Shown here one piece after another: positions 51,186 to 60,146 of a DNA stretch of 64,000 bases. The first letter of the stretch is position 1; each line of letters begins with the position of its first letter. Source of the stretch: Chloroflexota bacterium (GTDB lineage: Bacteria > Chloroflexota > Anaerolineae > Aggregatilineales > Phototrophicaceae); assembly GCA_014338005.1 (NCBI GenBank), contig QUBZ01000007.1, forward strand, positions 1 through 64,000. The letters are read 5' to 3'. The notes below the pieces were generated by a model, which saw only the letters and a list, made by a program, of their open reading frames with translations, was not told the DNA's origin and ran no database searches. The position numbers and the translations under genes were made by a program.

Positions 51186-52378
51186 ACAAAGAACGCTTTG
51201 TGATGTTCGTTAACCGTATTCCGCTGAATCTGGCGATCATCGTATTATGCGCCATCTGGCTGCTGCCGACGCTAGGGTTGTTCATCACGTCGTTTCGCCC
51301 GCAGCAGGCCGTTAACGAATCGGGCTGGTGGATGGCGCTGGCAGCTACGCGCCCCGGCACGGATGAATATCAGACCTACTGCGGGCAGTGTCATGGGGAA
51401 AACTACAACGCGCTGCCGAACGCCGACCTGAGCAGCCCAGACCTGATCGCTCAGTACCGCCGGTCTATTCAACTGTCCGGGACGTTTAACCGGGAATACA
51501 ACGGCGTCATCCATATCCCGGAAGATCAGCACCCGGACGCGCAGCAGACAGCGGATATTCTCGACCATCTGCGGATCGCCTCCGGCTTGCAGGAGTCCCC
51601 GCCCCGGTTTACGTTCGCCAATTACAAGGATGTGCTGGTCGGGTATTCGGCGCGCGGCGGGACGTATGATGAGGTCTGCGCGGCGGACGGCCCTTCCGGG
51701 ACGCGAACCTGCGATTTCTGGACGGATGCTACCGCGCCGAACGCGGTTTTGCGGGGCATGATTAACAGCTTCATCGTCACCGTTCCGGCCACCTTCCTGC
51801 CGATCATCCTGGCCGGTTTTGCCGCTTACGCGCTGTCGTGGATGGATTTTAACGGGCGTCGGGTGATGTTTGCCGCGCTGGTGGGCTTGCAGATTGTGCC
51901 GCTTCAGATGGTGCTGGTGCCGATCTTCCGCATGTATACCGACCTGGGTTTAAACGGCACGTTCCTGGGGGTGTGGCTGTTCCATACCGGCTTCGGCCTG
52001 CCTTACGCGATTTACCTGATTCGTAATTTTGTCGGGCGGCTGCCTGCCGATCTGTTTGAGTCAGCTTATCTGGACGGCGCGAATCATTTCACGGTGTTCC
52101 GGCGAATCGTGCTGCCGCTGGCGCTGCCGGCTATTGCGGCGCTGGCGATCTTCCAGTTTTTGTGGGTGTGGAACGACCTGCTGGTGGCTTTGATCTTCCT
52201 GGGCAACAACGCGCCGGTGCTGACTTACCAGCTTAGCCAGCTGGTTGATTCGCTGGGCGGCGGTTGGCACCGCATGACGGCGGCGGCGTTCATCAGCATC
52301 GCCGTGCCGCTGTTGATCTTCTTCGCCTTCCAGCGGTTTTTCGTGCGCGGGCTGCTGGCCGGTTCGGTCAAAGGATGA
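51182..52378 (+). CDS. MalG-type sugar permease with an inserted c-type cytochrome domain
   Basis: 398 residues against ~280-300 for the family. TM1 is LNLAIIVLCAIWLLPTLGLF (~15-34). After TSFRPQQAV…GWW, residues ~58-136 form a class-I cytochrome c-like insert with YCGQCHGENYNALP (heme motif CxxCH, residues 67-71) and a C-terminal helix DILDHLR. The permease then resumes at FTFANYKDVLVGYS, with a second loop containing CAADGPSGTRTC, five more TMs and the EAA loop (SAYLDGANHFTVF). The TM1-TM2 loop lies outside the membrane, where heme attachment occurs. No Met follows CxxCH in the insert; His111 or His117 could be the distal ligand (inference). Confidence 0.88.
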   Translation: MNKERFVMFVNRIPLNLAIIVLCAIWLLPTLGLFITSFRPQQAVNESGWWMALAATRPGTDEYQTYCGQCHGENYNALPNADLSSPDLIAQYRRSIQLSGTFNREYNGVIHIPEDQHPDAQQTADILDHLRIASGLQESPPRFTFANYKDVLVGYSARGGTYDEVCAADGPSGTRTCDFWTDATAPNAVLRGMINSFIVTVPATFLPIILAGFAAYALSWMDFNGRRVMFAALVGLQIVPLQMVLVPIFRMYTDLGLNGTFLGVWLFHTGFGLPYAIYLIRNFVGRLPADLFESAYLDGANHFTVFRRIVLPLALPAIAALAIFQFLWVWNDLLVALIFLGNNAPVLTYQLSQLVDSLGGGWHRMTAAAFISIAVPLLIFFAFQRFFVRGLLAGSVKG

Positions 52379-52388
52379 TGATGAAGCG

Positions 52389-53981
52389 ATGCAGTGGTAC
52401 ATCAACGCCGTATTCTATGAACTGTACTTACGCGCTTTTGCGGATTCCAATGCCGATGGTCATGGCGATTTTGCCGGCCTGCGGCAGCGGTTAGACTACC
52501 TGGAATGGCTGGGGGTTGACTGCATCTGGCTGCTGCCGATCTACCCATCGCCCTTGCGCGACGATGGGTATGACATCGGCAGCTTTTATGGCATTCATCC
52601 CGATTACGGCTTCCTGGAAGATTTCCGCATGACGGTGGACGAAATTCACCGGCGCGGGATGCGGATCATCACCGATCTGGTGGTGAATCACACTTCCGAC
52701 CAGCACCCCTGGTTTCAGGAAGCGCGGCGCTCGAAGGACTCGCCCATGCGGGATTTTTACGTCTGGAGCGATACCGACGACCGGTATGCCGACGCGCGTA
52801 TCATCTTCGTAGATACCGAAACCTCCAACTGGACGTTCGACCCGGTGACTTCACAGTACTACTGGCATCGCTTTTTCAGCCACCAGCCAGACCTGAACTA
52901 CGACAACCCGAAGGTTCGCCAGGCTATGCTGGATGTGGTCAGGTTCTGGCTGGATATGGGGATTGATGGTTTCCGTGTGGATGCCGTGCCGTACCTGTAC
53001 GAGCGCGAAGGGACAAGCTGTGAAAACCTGCCGGAGACGCACGACTTTTTGAAGGAACTGCGCCATTTTGTGGACACGCATTATCCTGGGCGGCTGCTGC
53101 TGGCCGAGGCCAACCAGTGGCCGCAGGAACTGCTGGATTATTTCGGCGCCGGCGACGAGTTTCATATGTGTTTTCACTTTCCGGTGATGCCGCGCCTGTA
53201 TATGGCGCTGGCGCGGCAGGATCGTTCCAGCGTGGTGCAGATTCTTGACGATACGCCGGCGATTCCTGAGGGCTGCCAGTGGGCGGTTTTTCTGCGTAAC
53301 CACGACGAACTGACGCTGGAGATGGTCACGCCGGAAGACCGGGACTTTATGTGGCAGACCTACGCCGCCGACACGCACTACCGCTTGAATCTGGGCATCC
53401 GGCGGCGGCTGGCGCCGCTGATGGATGGCGACCGCCGCAAAATCGAGCTGATGAATTCGATGTTGTTTACGCTGCCGGGCGCGCCGGTGCTGTACTACGG
53501 CGACGAAATCGGGATGGGCGATGACGTAACGCTGCCCGACCGGAACGGCGTGCGTACTCCTTTGCAGTGGATTGACGGCCCCGGCGCAGGGTTTTCTACC
53601 GCGCCAGCGTTGTACAGTCCGGTCATCGGCGATGCCGTCTACGGTTATCATCAGGTGAACGTGCAGGCGCAGCAGGCCGACTCGACTTCTCTGCTGCACG
53701 CCGTTCGCCGGATGATTTTCGCCCGTAAAAACCTGCCGGTGCTGGCGCGGGGCAGCCTGGAATGGCTGCACGACCTGCCGCTGCAAACACTGTGCTTCTG
53801 GCGGCGCTCGGCGGAGGGGGCCGTTCTGGCTTTGCACAACCTGTCCGACCAACCGCTTGATATACCGCTTGAACCGGGCATCGTTTTTTCGGATGCGCTG
53901 TACCCGGATGTCGGGCCGGTGAGCGGTTCGGTTCGGCTGGAGGCTTACGGCTGCCGCTGGCTGCTGCCGGAAGCCGGCTAA
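52389..53981 (+). CDS. treS: GH13 trehalose synthase-like enzyme (maltose alpha-D-glucosyltransferase)
   Basis: 530 residues. The amylase motifs are DLVVNHTSDQHPWF, GFRVDAVPYLYEREGTSCE (nucleophile Asp ~197), LLAEANQWPQEL (acid Glu ~239) and FLRNHDELTLEM (Asp ~305). The VPYLYEREGTSCENLPETH stretch is characteristic of TreS, which interconverts maltose and trehalose. Typical TreS is a little longer (~550-590), so oligo-1,6-glucosidase activity is an alternative. The start is 10 bp after the permease stop. Confidence 0.82.
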   Translation: MQWYINAVFYELYLRAFADSNADGHGDFAGLRQRLDYLEWLGVDCIWLLPIYPSPLRDDGYDIGSFYGIHPDYGFLEDFRMTVDEIHRRGMRIITDLVVNHTSDQHPWFQEARRSKDSPMRDFYVWSDTDDRYADARIIFVDTETSNWTFDPVTSQYYWHRFFSHQPDLNYDNPKVRQAMLDVVRFWLDMGIDGFRVDAVPYLYEREGTSCENLPETHDFLKELRHFVDTHYPGRLLLAEANQWPQELLDYFGAGDEFHMCFHFPVMPRLYMALARQDRSSVVQILDDTPAIPEGCQWAVFLRNHDELTLEMVTPEDRDFMWQTYAADTHYRLNLGIRRRLAPLMDGDRRKIELMNSMLFTLPGAPVLYYGDEIGMGDDVTLPDRNGVRTPLQWIDGPGAGFSTAPALYSPVIGDAVYGYHQVNVQAQQADSTSLLHAVRRMIFARKNLPVLARGSLEWLHDLPLQTLCFWRRSAEGAVLALHNLSDQPLDIPLEPGIVFSDALYPDVGPVSGSVRLEAYGCRWLLPEAG

Positions 53982-54051
53982 CCGGCCTGCCGGGCGATCA
54001 TTCGCCCAGGAGTGGCCGTGACGGTTTTTCTTCCAGCAGGTTACACGCCGT

Positions 54052-54371
54052 CTAGGTGATTCGTTCGCCCTGGCGCGCGACCCAAAACGTTTTGATCTCG
54101 AAGGGGTGGAAGCGCATTTCCTGCTCCGCGCCGCCTTCGAGTTTGACCTGGGCGGTTGTGGACTGGCCGGCGGTTTCCGCCAGCCGGACGACCAGCGCCT
54201 CGGCGTCTTCGGCTTTTTTTAACGCGCCGAGGGCGATGGTGGCCGGTTCAACGCTGAGGAACAGGATGCGCGTCAAGCTCAGGCGCAGTCTTCCCATGCC
54301 CACATCCATACGGGATCGAGGTGCGTGTTGCAGAACAGATGCGCGATGGGGCGGCCAAATGCTTCGGACAC
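54052..54371 (-). pseudogene. internally deleted GH38 alpha-mannosidase relic
   Basis: GTG 54371, behind an SD (GAGGG), opens VSEAFGRPIAHLFCNTHLDPVWMWAWED, the conserved N-terminus of GH38 enzymes with the zinc-binding His-x-Asp. It then stops. In another frame the C-terminal end follows: TRILFLSVEPATIALGALKKAED…PFEIKTF, the family's last ~85 residues. A family member has ~850-1,000 residues, so over 2 kb were lost between about 54286 and 54310. It is probably dead. Confidence 0.75.
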
Positions 54372-54558
54372 GATAACCCTCTTTGGTGAAACGATGAATG
54401 TGCAGCGCAATTGGTTATAATTGAACACACTCATTACAGCCGATGTTCTGCCTTTCCTCAGGGAAATGGCGGCATGACGATGCCCGACCGGAACTATCTG
54501 GACATGATTTGATTTCGGCGAGGGCCGCTGGTCTTCGCCGTTGAAAGAGGGAAATCCA

Positions 54559-55431
54559 ATGACAAACTACAATCCAATGTATTACCCCAATGCCGGCAAA
54601 ACCATTCGGATGGGGCGCATCATCAGCCCGAAGGATGGCCGGGCGGCGGTGGTGGCTTACGATCACGGCCTGCACGTCGGCACGATTCCCGGCAACATCA
54701 ATCCCGGCCAGATGCTTGAAAGCCTGGCCGAAGCGGGGGCGGATGCCTTTCTGGTCGCGCCCGGCATCGCCCGGACCTACGCCAGTATTTTCGCCGGACG
54801 CGGCGCACCGGGCCTGATTCTGCGTCTAGATTGGACTGATCTTTGGCGTGATCCCAGTAAACTGGGGTATCCCGAAGGGCGCGGTTGTTTGATTGCTTCG
54901 GTAGAAGATGCAGCGCGGCTGGGCGCCGATGCTGTGCTGGTTTATATGTTCATCGGTTACGAAAACCCGGAAGCAGAAGCGCAGCAGGTTGAAAGTGTGG
55001 CACGGGTAGCGCAGGACTGCGAGGCGCTGGGTATCGGCTGCATTATTGAGCCGATGGCGCGCGGGCTGCGGGTGGGCGATAACCCCTTTAATGCCGAATA
55101 TATCGCCCTGGCTTCGCGGATGGCCTGTGAGTTGGGCGCTGACCTGTTAAAAACCGACTACAGCGGCAGTGCCGGCAGTTTCCGGTACGTGGTCGAGTCG
55201 TCGTTCTGCCCCATTCTGATCGCCGGTGGGCCAAAAACCACCACCACCCGCGAGGCGCTGGAAATGGTGCAGGGCGCGTTGGAGGCCGGGGCGCGCGGCA
55301 TGTTTGTGGGGCGCAACGTCTTTCAGGCTCCGCAGCCGCCCCTGATGCTGAAAGTGATGCGCCGGATTATCCACGATGGGATCAGCGTGGATGAGGCGCT
55401 CGACACGCTGGGCGAAAAAAACCGTGTTTAA
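54559..55431 (+). CDS. DeoC/LacD/DhnA-family class-I aldolase
   Basis: 290 residues of a (alpha/beta)8 aldolase. VVAYDHGLHVGTIPGNINP, IEPMARGLRVGDNPFN, LLKTDYSGSAGSFRYVVE with the Schiff-base Lys (KTDYSG), and PILIAGGPKTTTTREALEMVQ match the DhnA/FbaB class (FBP aldolase, or 2-amino-dideoxy-heptulosonate synthase). At a sugar locus, cleavage of a ketose phosphate is plausible. GAAAGAGGG precedes ATG 54559. Confidence 0.82.
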   Translation: MTNYNPMYYPNAGKTIRMGRIISPKDGRAAVVAYDHGLHVGTIPGNINPGQMLESLAEAGADAFLVAPGIARTYASIFAGRGAPGLILRLDWTDLWRDPSKLGYPEGRGCLIASVEDAARLGADAVLVYMFIGYENPEAEAQQVESVARVAQDCEALGIGCIIEPMARGLRVGDNPFNAEYIALASRMACELGADLLKTDYSGSAGSFRYVVESSFCPILIAGGPKTTTTREALEMVQGALEAGARGMFVGRNVFQAPQPPLMLKVMRRIIHDGISVDEALDTLGEKNRV

Positions 55432-55436
55432 GGCCG

Positions 55437-55600
55437 CTAAACCGGGTTGATTTCCGCAGCCGTATCGTTTTGACCGGGCAAATGCAGTGCCACGAAGCCC
55501 TGTTCGCGCGGGGCGAAAGGCTGCGTTTGCCCGGTCAGCAGGTCGCGCGGCTGTAAGGCGGCACGTTGAACTGGTACTAAACAGCCCCCAACAGGCTTTT
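55437..55600 (-). pseudogene. 3' remnant of an unidentified gene
   Basis: On the minus strand QFNVPPYSRA and, in the next frame, DLLTGQTQPFAPREQGFVALHLPG run to a stop at 55437. One missing base near 55540 joins them into a C-terminal tail like that of a sugar hydrolase. It overlaps the 3' end of the corrinoid gene, and no upstream gene body is present. Confidence 0.35.
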
Positions 55601-56212
55601 TGCCAGACGGGTGGCGCTGCTGGCGTCCGGGCTGTAACCGTCCGCCCCGATCTCGTCGGCATAGGCCTGCGTCACCGGCGCGCCGCCGATCATCACCTTG
55701 ACCCGCTCGCGCAGCCCCGCCGCTTTCAATGCTTCCACCGTCACCTTCATGCTCGGCATGGTCGTCGTCAGCAGCGCCGACATCGCCACGATCTGCGCGC
55801 CTTCCGCTGCCGCCTGCACGAACTTCTCCGGCGCGGCGTTCACGCCCAGGTCACGGATGGCGAAACCGGCGCCTTCCAGCATGATCGCCACCAGGTTTTT
55901 GCCGATGTCGTGCAGGTCGCCCTTGACCGTGCCGATGGCAACGGTGGCGATAGGCTGAATGCCGGACTGGACGAGCAGGGGTTTGAGCAGATCGAGGCCG
56001 GCCTGCATAGCGCGGGCGGCGATGAGCATTTCGGGGACAAAGTATTCGCCGTTTTCGAAGCGCAGGCCGACTTCGGTCATGGCGGGGATGAGGGCGTCGT
56101 TGAGGATAACGCCGGGGGTGAGACCCTCGTCGAGCGCCTGCTGCACCCCGGATGCTGCGGCGGCTTTGTTCCCATTAATGACAGCTTCTTTAATTTCGTC
56201 TAAAACGGCCAT
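55577..56212 (-). CDS. corrinoid (cobalamin-binding) methyl carrier protein
   Basis: 211 residues. An N-terminal four-helix B12 cap (~1-90, PAMTEVGLRFENGEYFVPEMLIAARAM) is followed by the Rossmann B12-binding domain with GDLHDIGKNLVAIML (the D-x-H-x-x-G base-off His) and KVMIGGAPVTQAYADEIGADGY. This is the MtbC/MttC/MtmC class that carries methyl groups between a substrate-specific methyltransferase (not seen) and an acceptor. The RACE and homocysteine methyltransferase genes next door complete the set. Confidence 0.92.
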   Translation of the reverse strand: MAVLDEIKEAVINGNKAAAASGVQQALDEGLTPGVILNDALIPAMTEVGLRFENGEYFVPEMLIAARAMQAGLDLLKPLLVQSGIQPIATVAIGTVKGDLHDIGKNLVAIMLEGAGFAIRDLGVNAAPEKFVQAAAEGAQIVAMSALLTTTMPSMKVTVEALKAAGLRERVKVMIGGAPVTQAYADEIGADGYSPDASSATRLAKSLLGAV

Positions 56213-56387
56213 TTTCGGCTTTCCTCCAGCATGATGATGAAGTTATCTATGCCTATATCTTCGATCAGGTCTTCAATCAGTCCTGGTTTATAGATATTAC
56301 CACAACTATTTTTTCTGGACTCATGCCCTCGGCCCAGTCCTGTGGTTATAATGGGAAAATTATCAAACATTGCAGCGCAGGCACGCC

Positions 56388-58349
56388 ATGTCCCAGAACC
56401 AACGTACTCATCGTCTCATCCTCATGCCATCCGGTCGCCAGGGTGATGTGCCGCATGGCACGACTGTTCTGGAGGCTGCCCGCGCGTTGGGGGTCGAAAT
56501 CGAGTCCATTTGCAGCGGGCGGTTGACCTGCGGTAAATGTCAGATCGCCCCGGAGGACGGCCAGTTCGCCAAACACGCCATTTCCTCCAGCGCCGGGCAT
56601 CTATCGCCGCCGGACGACGCGGAACGCGCTTTTGCCGCCGCGCATGGCATAGACCTCAGCCAGCGGCGGCTGTCGTGTGTGGCGCGGGTGATCGGTGACG
56701 TGCTGGTGACGGTGCCGGAGGAAAGCCAGACGCGCAAGCAGGTGATCCGCAAGGAGGCCGGGGAAATCGCGGTCGAGGTGATGCCGGCGGTGCGGCTGTA
56801 TTATGTGGAAGTCGAACCGGCCTACCTGGGCAGCCCCGGTGATTGGGAGCGGCTGCAAACGGCGCTGGCCGAAAATCACCATCTGCGCGGCCTGACGATA
56901 GACCCGGCGGCGCTGCAGCGGCTGCAAAAAACGCTCCGGCAGGGCAGTTGGGCGGTGACGGTGACGGTCTGGCAGGGGCGGGACGTGCTGCGTATCGAGC
57001 CGGGATACGTCGAAAGCCTGTACGGGCTGGCGGTGGATGTGGGTTCGACGACTATAGCCGCGCACCTGTGCGACCTGCAAACCGGGGACGTGCTGGCGAC
57101 CGAAGCGATGATGAACCCGCAGGTGCGTTATGGCGAGGATTTGCTCAGCCGCGTATCGTATGCCATGACCGAAGCGCAGGGCCTCCAGCGGTTGAACCGG
57201 GCGGTGATACGCGCGCTGAACGAACTGGCCGCCGCTGCTGCCGGAAATGCCGGAATCAAGCCGGACGAAATCACCGACGTGGTGCTGGTGGGCAACAGCG
57301 TGATGCACCATTTGCTGCTGGGTTTGGACCCGGTGGAACTCGGCCAACTGCCGTTCGCGCTGGCGACCTACGACCCGGTGGACATCAAAGCGCGTGAACT
57401 GGGGCTGAAGGCCGTGCATCCCGGCGCGATGGTACATATCCTGCCGTGTATCGCCGGGTATGTGGGCGCGGATAACGTCGGCGTGCTGCTGGCGGAACAG
57501 ACACATCTGGATGATAAAATCACGCTGATTGTGGACATCGGCACGAACGCGGAAATTCTGCTGGGGACGCGGGACTGGATGCTGTCGGCTTCCAGCCCGA
57601 CCGGGCCGGCTTTCGAGGGCGCGCACATCACACATGGGCAGCGCGCCGCCGCCGGGGCGATTGAGCGTGTGCGTATAGACCCGCAAACCGGCGCGGTTCG
57701 GTACAAGGTGATCGGCGACCCGCGCTGGAGTGATGAACTGGAAACCGGCGAAACGCTGCGCCCAACGGGTATCTGCGGCAGCGGCATCATCGAAGTGGTG
57801 GCGGAACTGTTCATGGCCGGGCTGCTGGATAAAAGCGGGCGTTTTGTGCCGGAAGCCGACCGGCTGAACCCGCGCATTCGATATGCCGGCAGGACGGCGG
57901 AGCTGGCGCTGGCCCCGGCGGATGAAACGGCCGGCGGCAAAGAAATCGTCGTGACGCAGGCCGACATTCGCGCTGTTCAACTGGCGAAAGGCGCGCTGTA
58001 TGCGGGGGTGCGCCTGCTGCTGAACCGCCGGGGTATCGAACGGGTAGACCGTATCAAACTGGCGGGCGCGTTCGGCAGTTATATTGACCCGCTGCACGCC
58101 ATGATTATCGGCCTCATCCCGGACTGTGACCTGTCGCAGGTGATCGCCATCGGCAACGCGGCGGGCGACGGCGCGCGCATCGCGCTGTTAAACGTGGAGC
58201 GGCGCGAGGCGGCATGGCTGGCGGCGCGTTCGGTGGAGTATGTCGAAACGGCGTCGCTGGCGGTGTTTCAGGATACTTTTGTGGATGCGCTGGCGCTGCC
58301 CCACGCGGCGGACGTTTTCCCGCATCTCGAACACCTGATGGCGCGGTGA
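56388..58349 (+). CDS. RamA/RACE-type corrinoid reductive activator (ferredoxin-ASKHA, DUF4445)
   Basis: 653 residues from ATG 56388. The N-terminal [2Fe-2S] ferredoxin has SICSGRLTCGKC (Cys42, 48, 51) and Cys97. A linker domain precedes the DUF4445/ASKHA nucleotide-binding core: YGLAVDVGSTTIAAHLCD, VDIGTNAEILLG, GICGSGIIEVVAELF and LAGAFGSYIDPL. It uses ATP and a low-potential electron to return inactive Co(II) corrinoid to Co(I). It lies divergent from the corrinoid protein and upstream of the methyltransferase. Confidence 0.9.
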   Translation: MSQNQRTHRLILMPSGRQGDVPHGTTVLEAARALGVEIESICSGRLTCGKCQIAPEDGQFAKHAISSSAGHLSPPDDAERAFAAAHGIDLSQRRLSCVARVIGDVLVTVPEESQTRKQVIRKEAGEIAVEVMPAVRLYYVEVEPAYLGSPGDWERLQTALAENHHLRGLTIDPAALQRLQKTLRQGSWAVTVTVWQGRDVLRIEPGYVESLYGLAVDVGSTTIAAHLCDLQTGDVLATEAMMNPQVRYGEDLLSRVSYAMTEAQGLQRLNRAVIRALNELAAAAAGNAGIKPDEITDVVLVGNSVMHHLLLGLDPVELGQLPFALATYDPVDIKARELGLKAVHPGAMVHILPCIAGYVGADNVGVLLAEQTHLDDKITLIVDIGTNAEILLGTRDWMLSASSPTGPAFEGAHITHGQRAAAGAIERVRIDPQTGAVRYKVIGDPRWSDELETGETLRPTGICGSGIIEVVAELFMAGLLDKSGRFVPEADRLNPRIRYAGRTAELALAPADETAGGKEIVVTQADIRAVQLAKGALYAGVRLLLNRRGIERVDRIKLAGAFGSYIDPLHAMIIGLIPDCDLSQVIAIGNAAGDGARIALLNVERREAAWLAARSVEYVETASLAVFQDTFVDALALPHAADVFPHLEHLMAR

Positions 58350-58390
58350 AATTAAGTATAGAATCTCAAAAAAGTTTGAGGAAACAACCG

Positions 58391-59281
58391 ATGAAAACAA
58401 CATTGCAGGACTTACTGGCTTCCGGGCAGACTATCGTCGCCGATGGCGGCATGGGTACACTGCTGTTCGCGCGCGGGCTGGCGCGGGGCAGCGCCCCGGA
58501 GCTGTGGAACGTGGAGAGGCCGGACGACATCCGCGCCGTTCACCGGGATTACATCGCCGCCGGGGCGCAGATTGTGCTGACCAACAGCTTTGGCGGCAGC
58601 CGTTTTCGCCTGGAACTGCACGGCCTGGCCGAGCGCGCCGCCGAACTGAACCAGGCGGCTGCCCGGTTGGCGCGCGCCGAGGCTGATGCTGCTCCGCGCC
58701 CGGTTGTGGTGGGCGGTTCGATGGGGCCGACCGGCCAGCTGCTGTCCCCTTACGGCACGCTGGAGTTTGACGAGGCGGTAAATGCGTTCTGCGAGCAGGC
58801 AGAGGCGCTGATTGCCGGCGGCGTGGATGTGCTGTGGATCGAAACCATGTCCGACCTGGAAGAAGTGCGCGCGGCGGTGGAAGGCTGCCGCTGCGCCGCG
58901 CCCGGTTTCCCGATTGTGACGACGCTGACGTTTGATACCAACGGGCGCACGATGATGGGCGTCACGCCGGAAAAGGCGCTCGAAACGCTGAGCGAATTCG
59001 GCGTGCTGGCGCTGGGCGGCAACTGTGGCAACGGCCCGGACGAGATCGAGGGGGTGATCGCTAAAATGCACGCGGCTGACCCGAACGTGGCGCTGGTCGC
59101 CAAAGCCAATGCCGGCCTGCCGCATATGGAAGGCGACCGCGCCGTTTATGACGCCACGCCGGAGGTGATGGCCGCCTATGCCCGCCGTGTGCGCGAACGG
59201 GGCGCGCGCATCATCGGCGCGTGCTGCGGCAGCACGCCCGACCACATCCGCGCCATCGCTGCCGCTGCCGCCGAAGCGTAA
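58391..59281 (+). CDS. homocysteine S-methyltransferase-family zinc enzyme
   Basis: 296 residues. The fold is a (beta/alpha)8 barrel with ADGGMGTLLFARGL at the start. The zinc ligands lie in ALGGNCGNGPDE and IIGACCGSTPDHIRAI, the Cys and CysCys of the BHMT/MetH family. Without its own B12 domain it would transfer methyl from the corrinoid partner or another donor to homocysteine. GAGGAAAC precedes ATG 58391, and it lies 42 bp after the RACE gene. Confidence 0.88.
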   Translation: MKTTLQDLLASGQTIVADGGMGTLLFARGLARGSAPELWNVERPDDIRAVHRDYIAAGAQIVLTNSFGGSRFRLELHGLAERAAELNQAAARLARAEADAAPRPVVVGGSMGPTGQLLSPYGTLEFDEAVNAFCEQAEALIAGGVDVLWIETMSDLEEVRAAVEGCRCAAPGFPIVTTLTFDTNGRTMMGVTPEKALETLSEFGVLALGGNCGNGPDEIEGVIAKMHAADPNVALVAKANAGLPHMEGDRAVYDATPEVMAAYARRVRERGARIIGACCGSTPDHIRAIAAAAAEA

Positions 59282-59318
59282 ATAACAGGCCGTCCACCGG
59301 CATGAAAGGGATTTAACC

Positions 59319-60059
59319 ATGCAGAAGTTCATCGCGCTCACCTGCTCGGCGCTGGCGCGCAGCGTGTATGCCGCTGCCGCCGTCTCGCCGCATACCGCCA
59401 CCGTCCGCTTATTCGATCAGGGTTTGCACAATACGCCGAAAAACCTGCGCGGCAGGCTGCAAGCGGGCATAGATGCCGTTGAGCCGGGCGAGTGCGATGC
59501 GGTTCTGCTGGCATATGGGGTCTGCGGAACGTCGGCGCTGGGGCTGGCCGCCCGCCATACGCCGCTGGTGATGCCGCGCGCGCATGACTGCATCACGCTG
59601 TACCTGGGTTCGCGCCAGCGTTACCAGGAAGAATTCGACGCGCACCCCGGCACGTATTGGTACAGCATGGACTACCTGGAACACAGCCAGCCGGGGTCGA
59701 ATGCCGGGCTGGGCGCGGCCAATCTGGGCGTGATGCAGGAACTTTATGAAGAATATGTCCAGAAATACGGCCAGGATAACGCCGACTATCTGATGGAAGT
59801 GATGGGCGAATGGGGCAAACATTACGACCGCGCCGCGTTCATTGATACCGGCCTGGGGGACGGCAGCGCCTTTGAACAGATCGCGCGCGAGCAGGCCGAA
59901 CGGCGCGGTTGGCTGTTTGAACGCAAGCAGGGCAGCCGCCGGCTGGTCGAAATGCTGCTTTCCGGCCAGTGGCCGGAGGATGAATTTCTGGTCGTTCCAC
60001 CGGGCTGCGTGATCCGGCAGGGTGATGACCGGCGGTTAATCGAGGCTGTTCCGGGATGA
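59319..60059 (+). CDS. DUF1638 protein associated with methyl-transfer genes
   Basis: 246 residues. FIALTCSALARSVYAAAA, LLAYGVCGTSALGLAARHTPLVMPRAHDCITLYLGSR and EEDEFLVVPPGC define DUF1638, a family found near corrinoid methyltransferases in archaea and bacteria. The Cys residues at CSA, VCG and HDC suggest metal or thiol chemistry. The function is not established. It follows the methyltransferase by 37 bp. Confidence 0.82.
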   Translation: MQKFIALTCSALARSVYAAAAVSPHTATVRLFDQGLHNTPKNLRGRLQAGIDAVEPGECDAVLLAYGVCGTSALGLAARHTPLVMPRAHDCITLYLGSRQRYQEEFDAHPGTYWYSMDYLEHSQPGSNAGLGAANLGVMQELYEEYVQKYGQDNADYLMEVMGEWGKHYDRAAFIDTGLGDGSAFEQIAREQAERRGWLFERKQGSRRLVEMLLSGQWPEDEFLVVPPGCVIRQGDDRRLIEAVPG

Positions 60060-60146
60060 GGCGTCCCGTCTTTCAATAGGCAAACCTCATCATCTGGTGT
60101 AAACTGTGCGTGTTGTCGTCCAGCAGGGAGTATTAAAGGGAACGGC

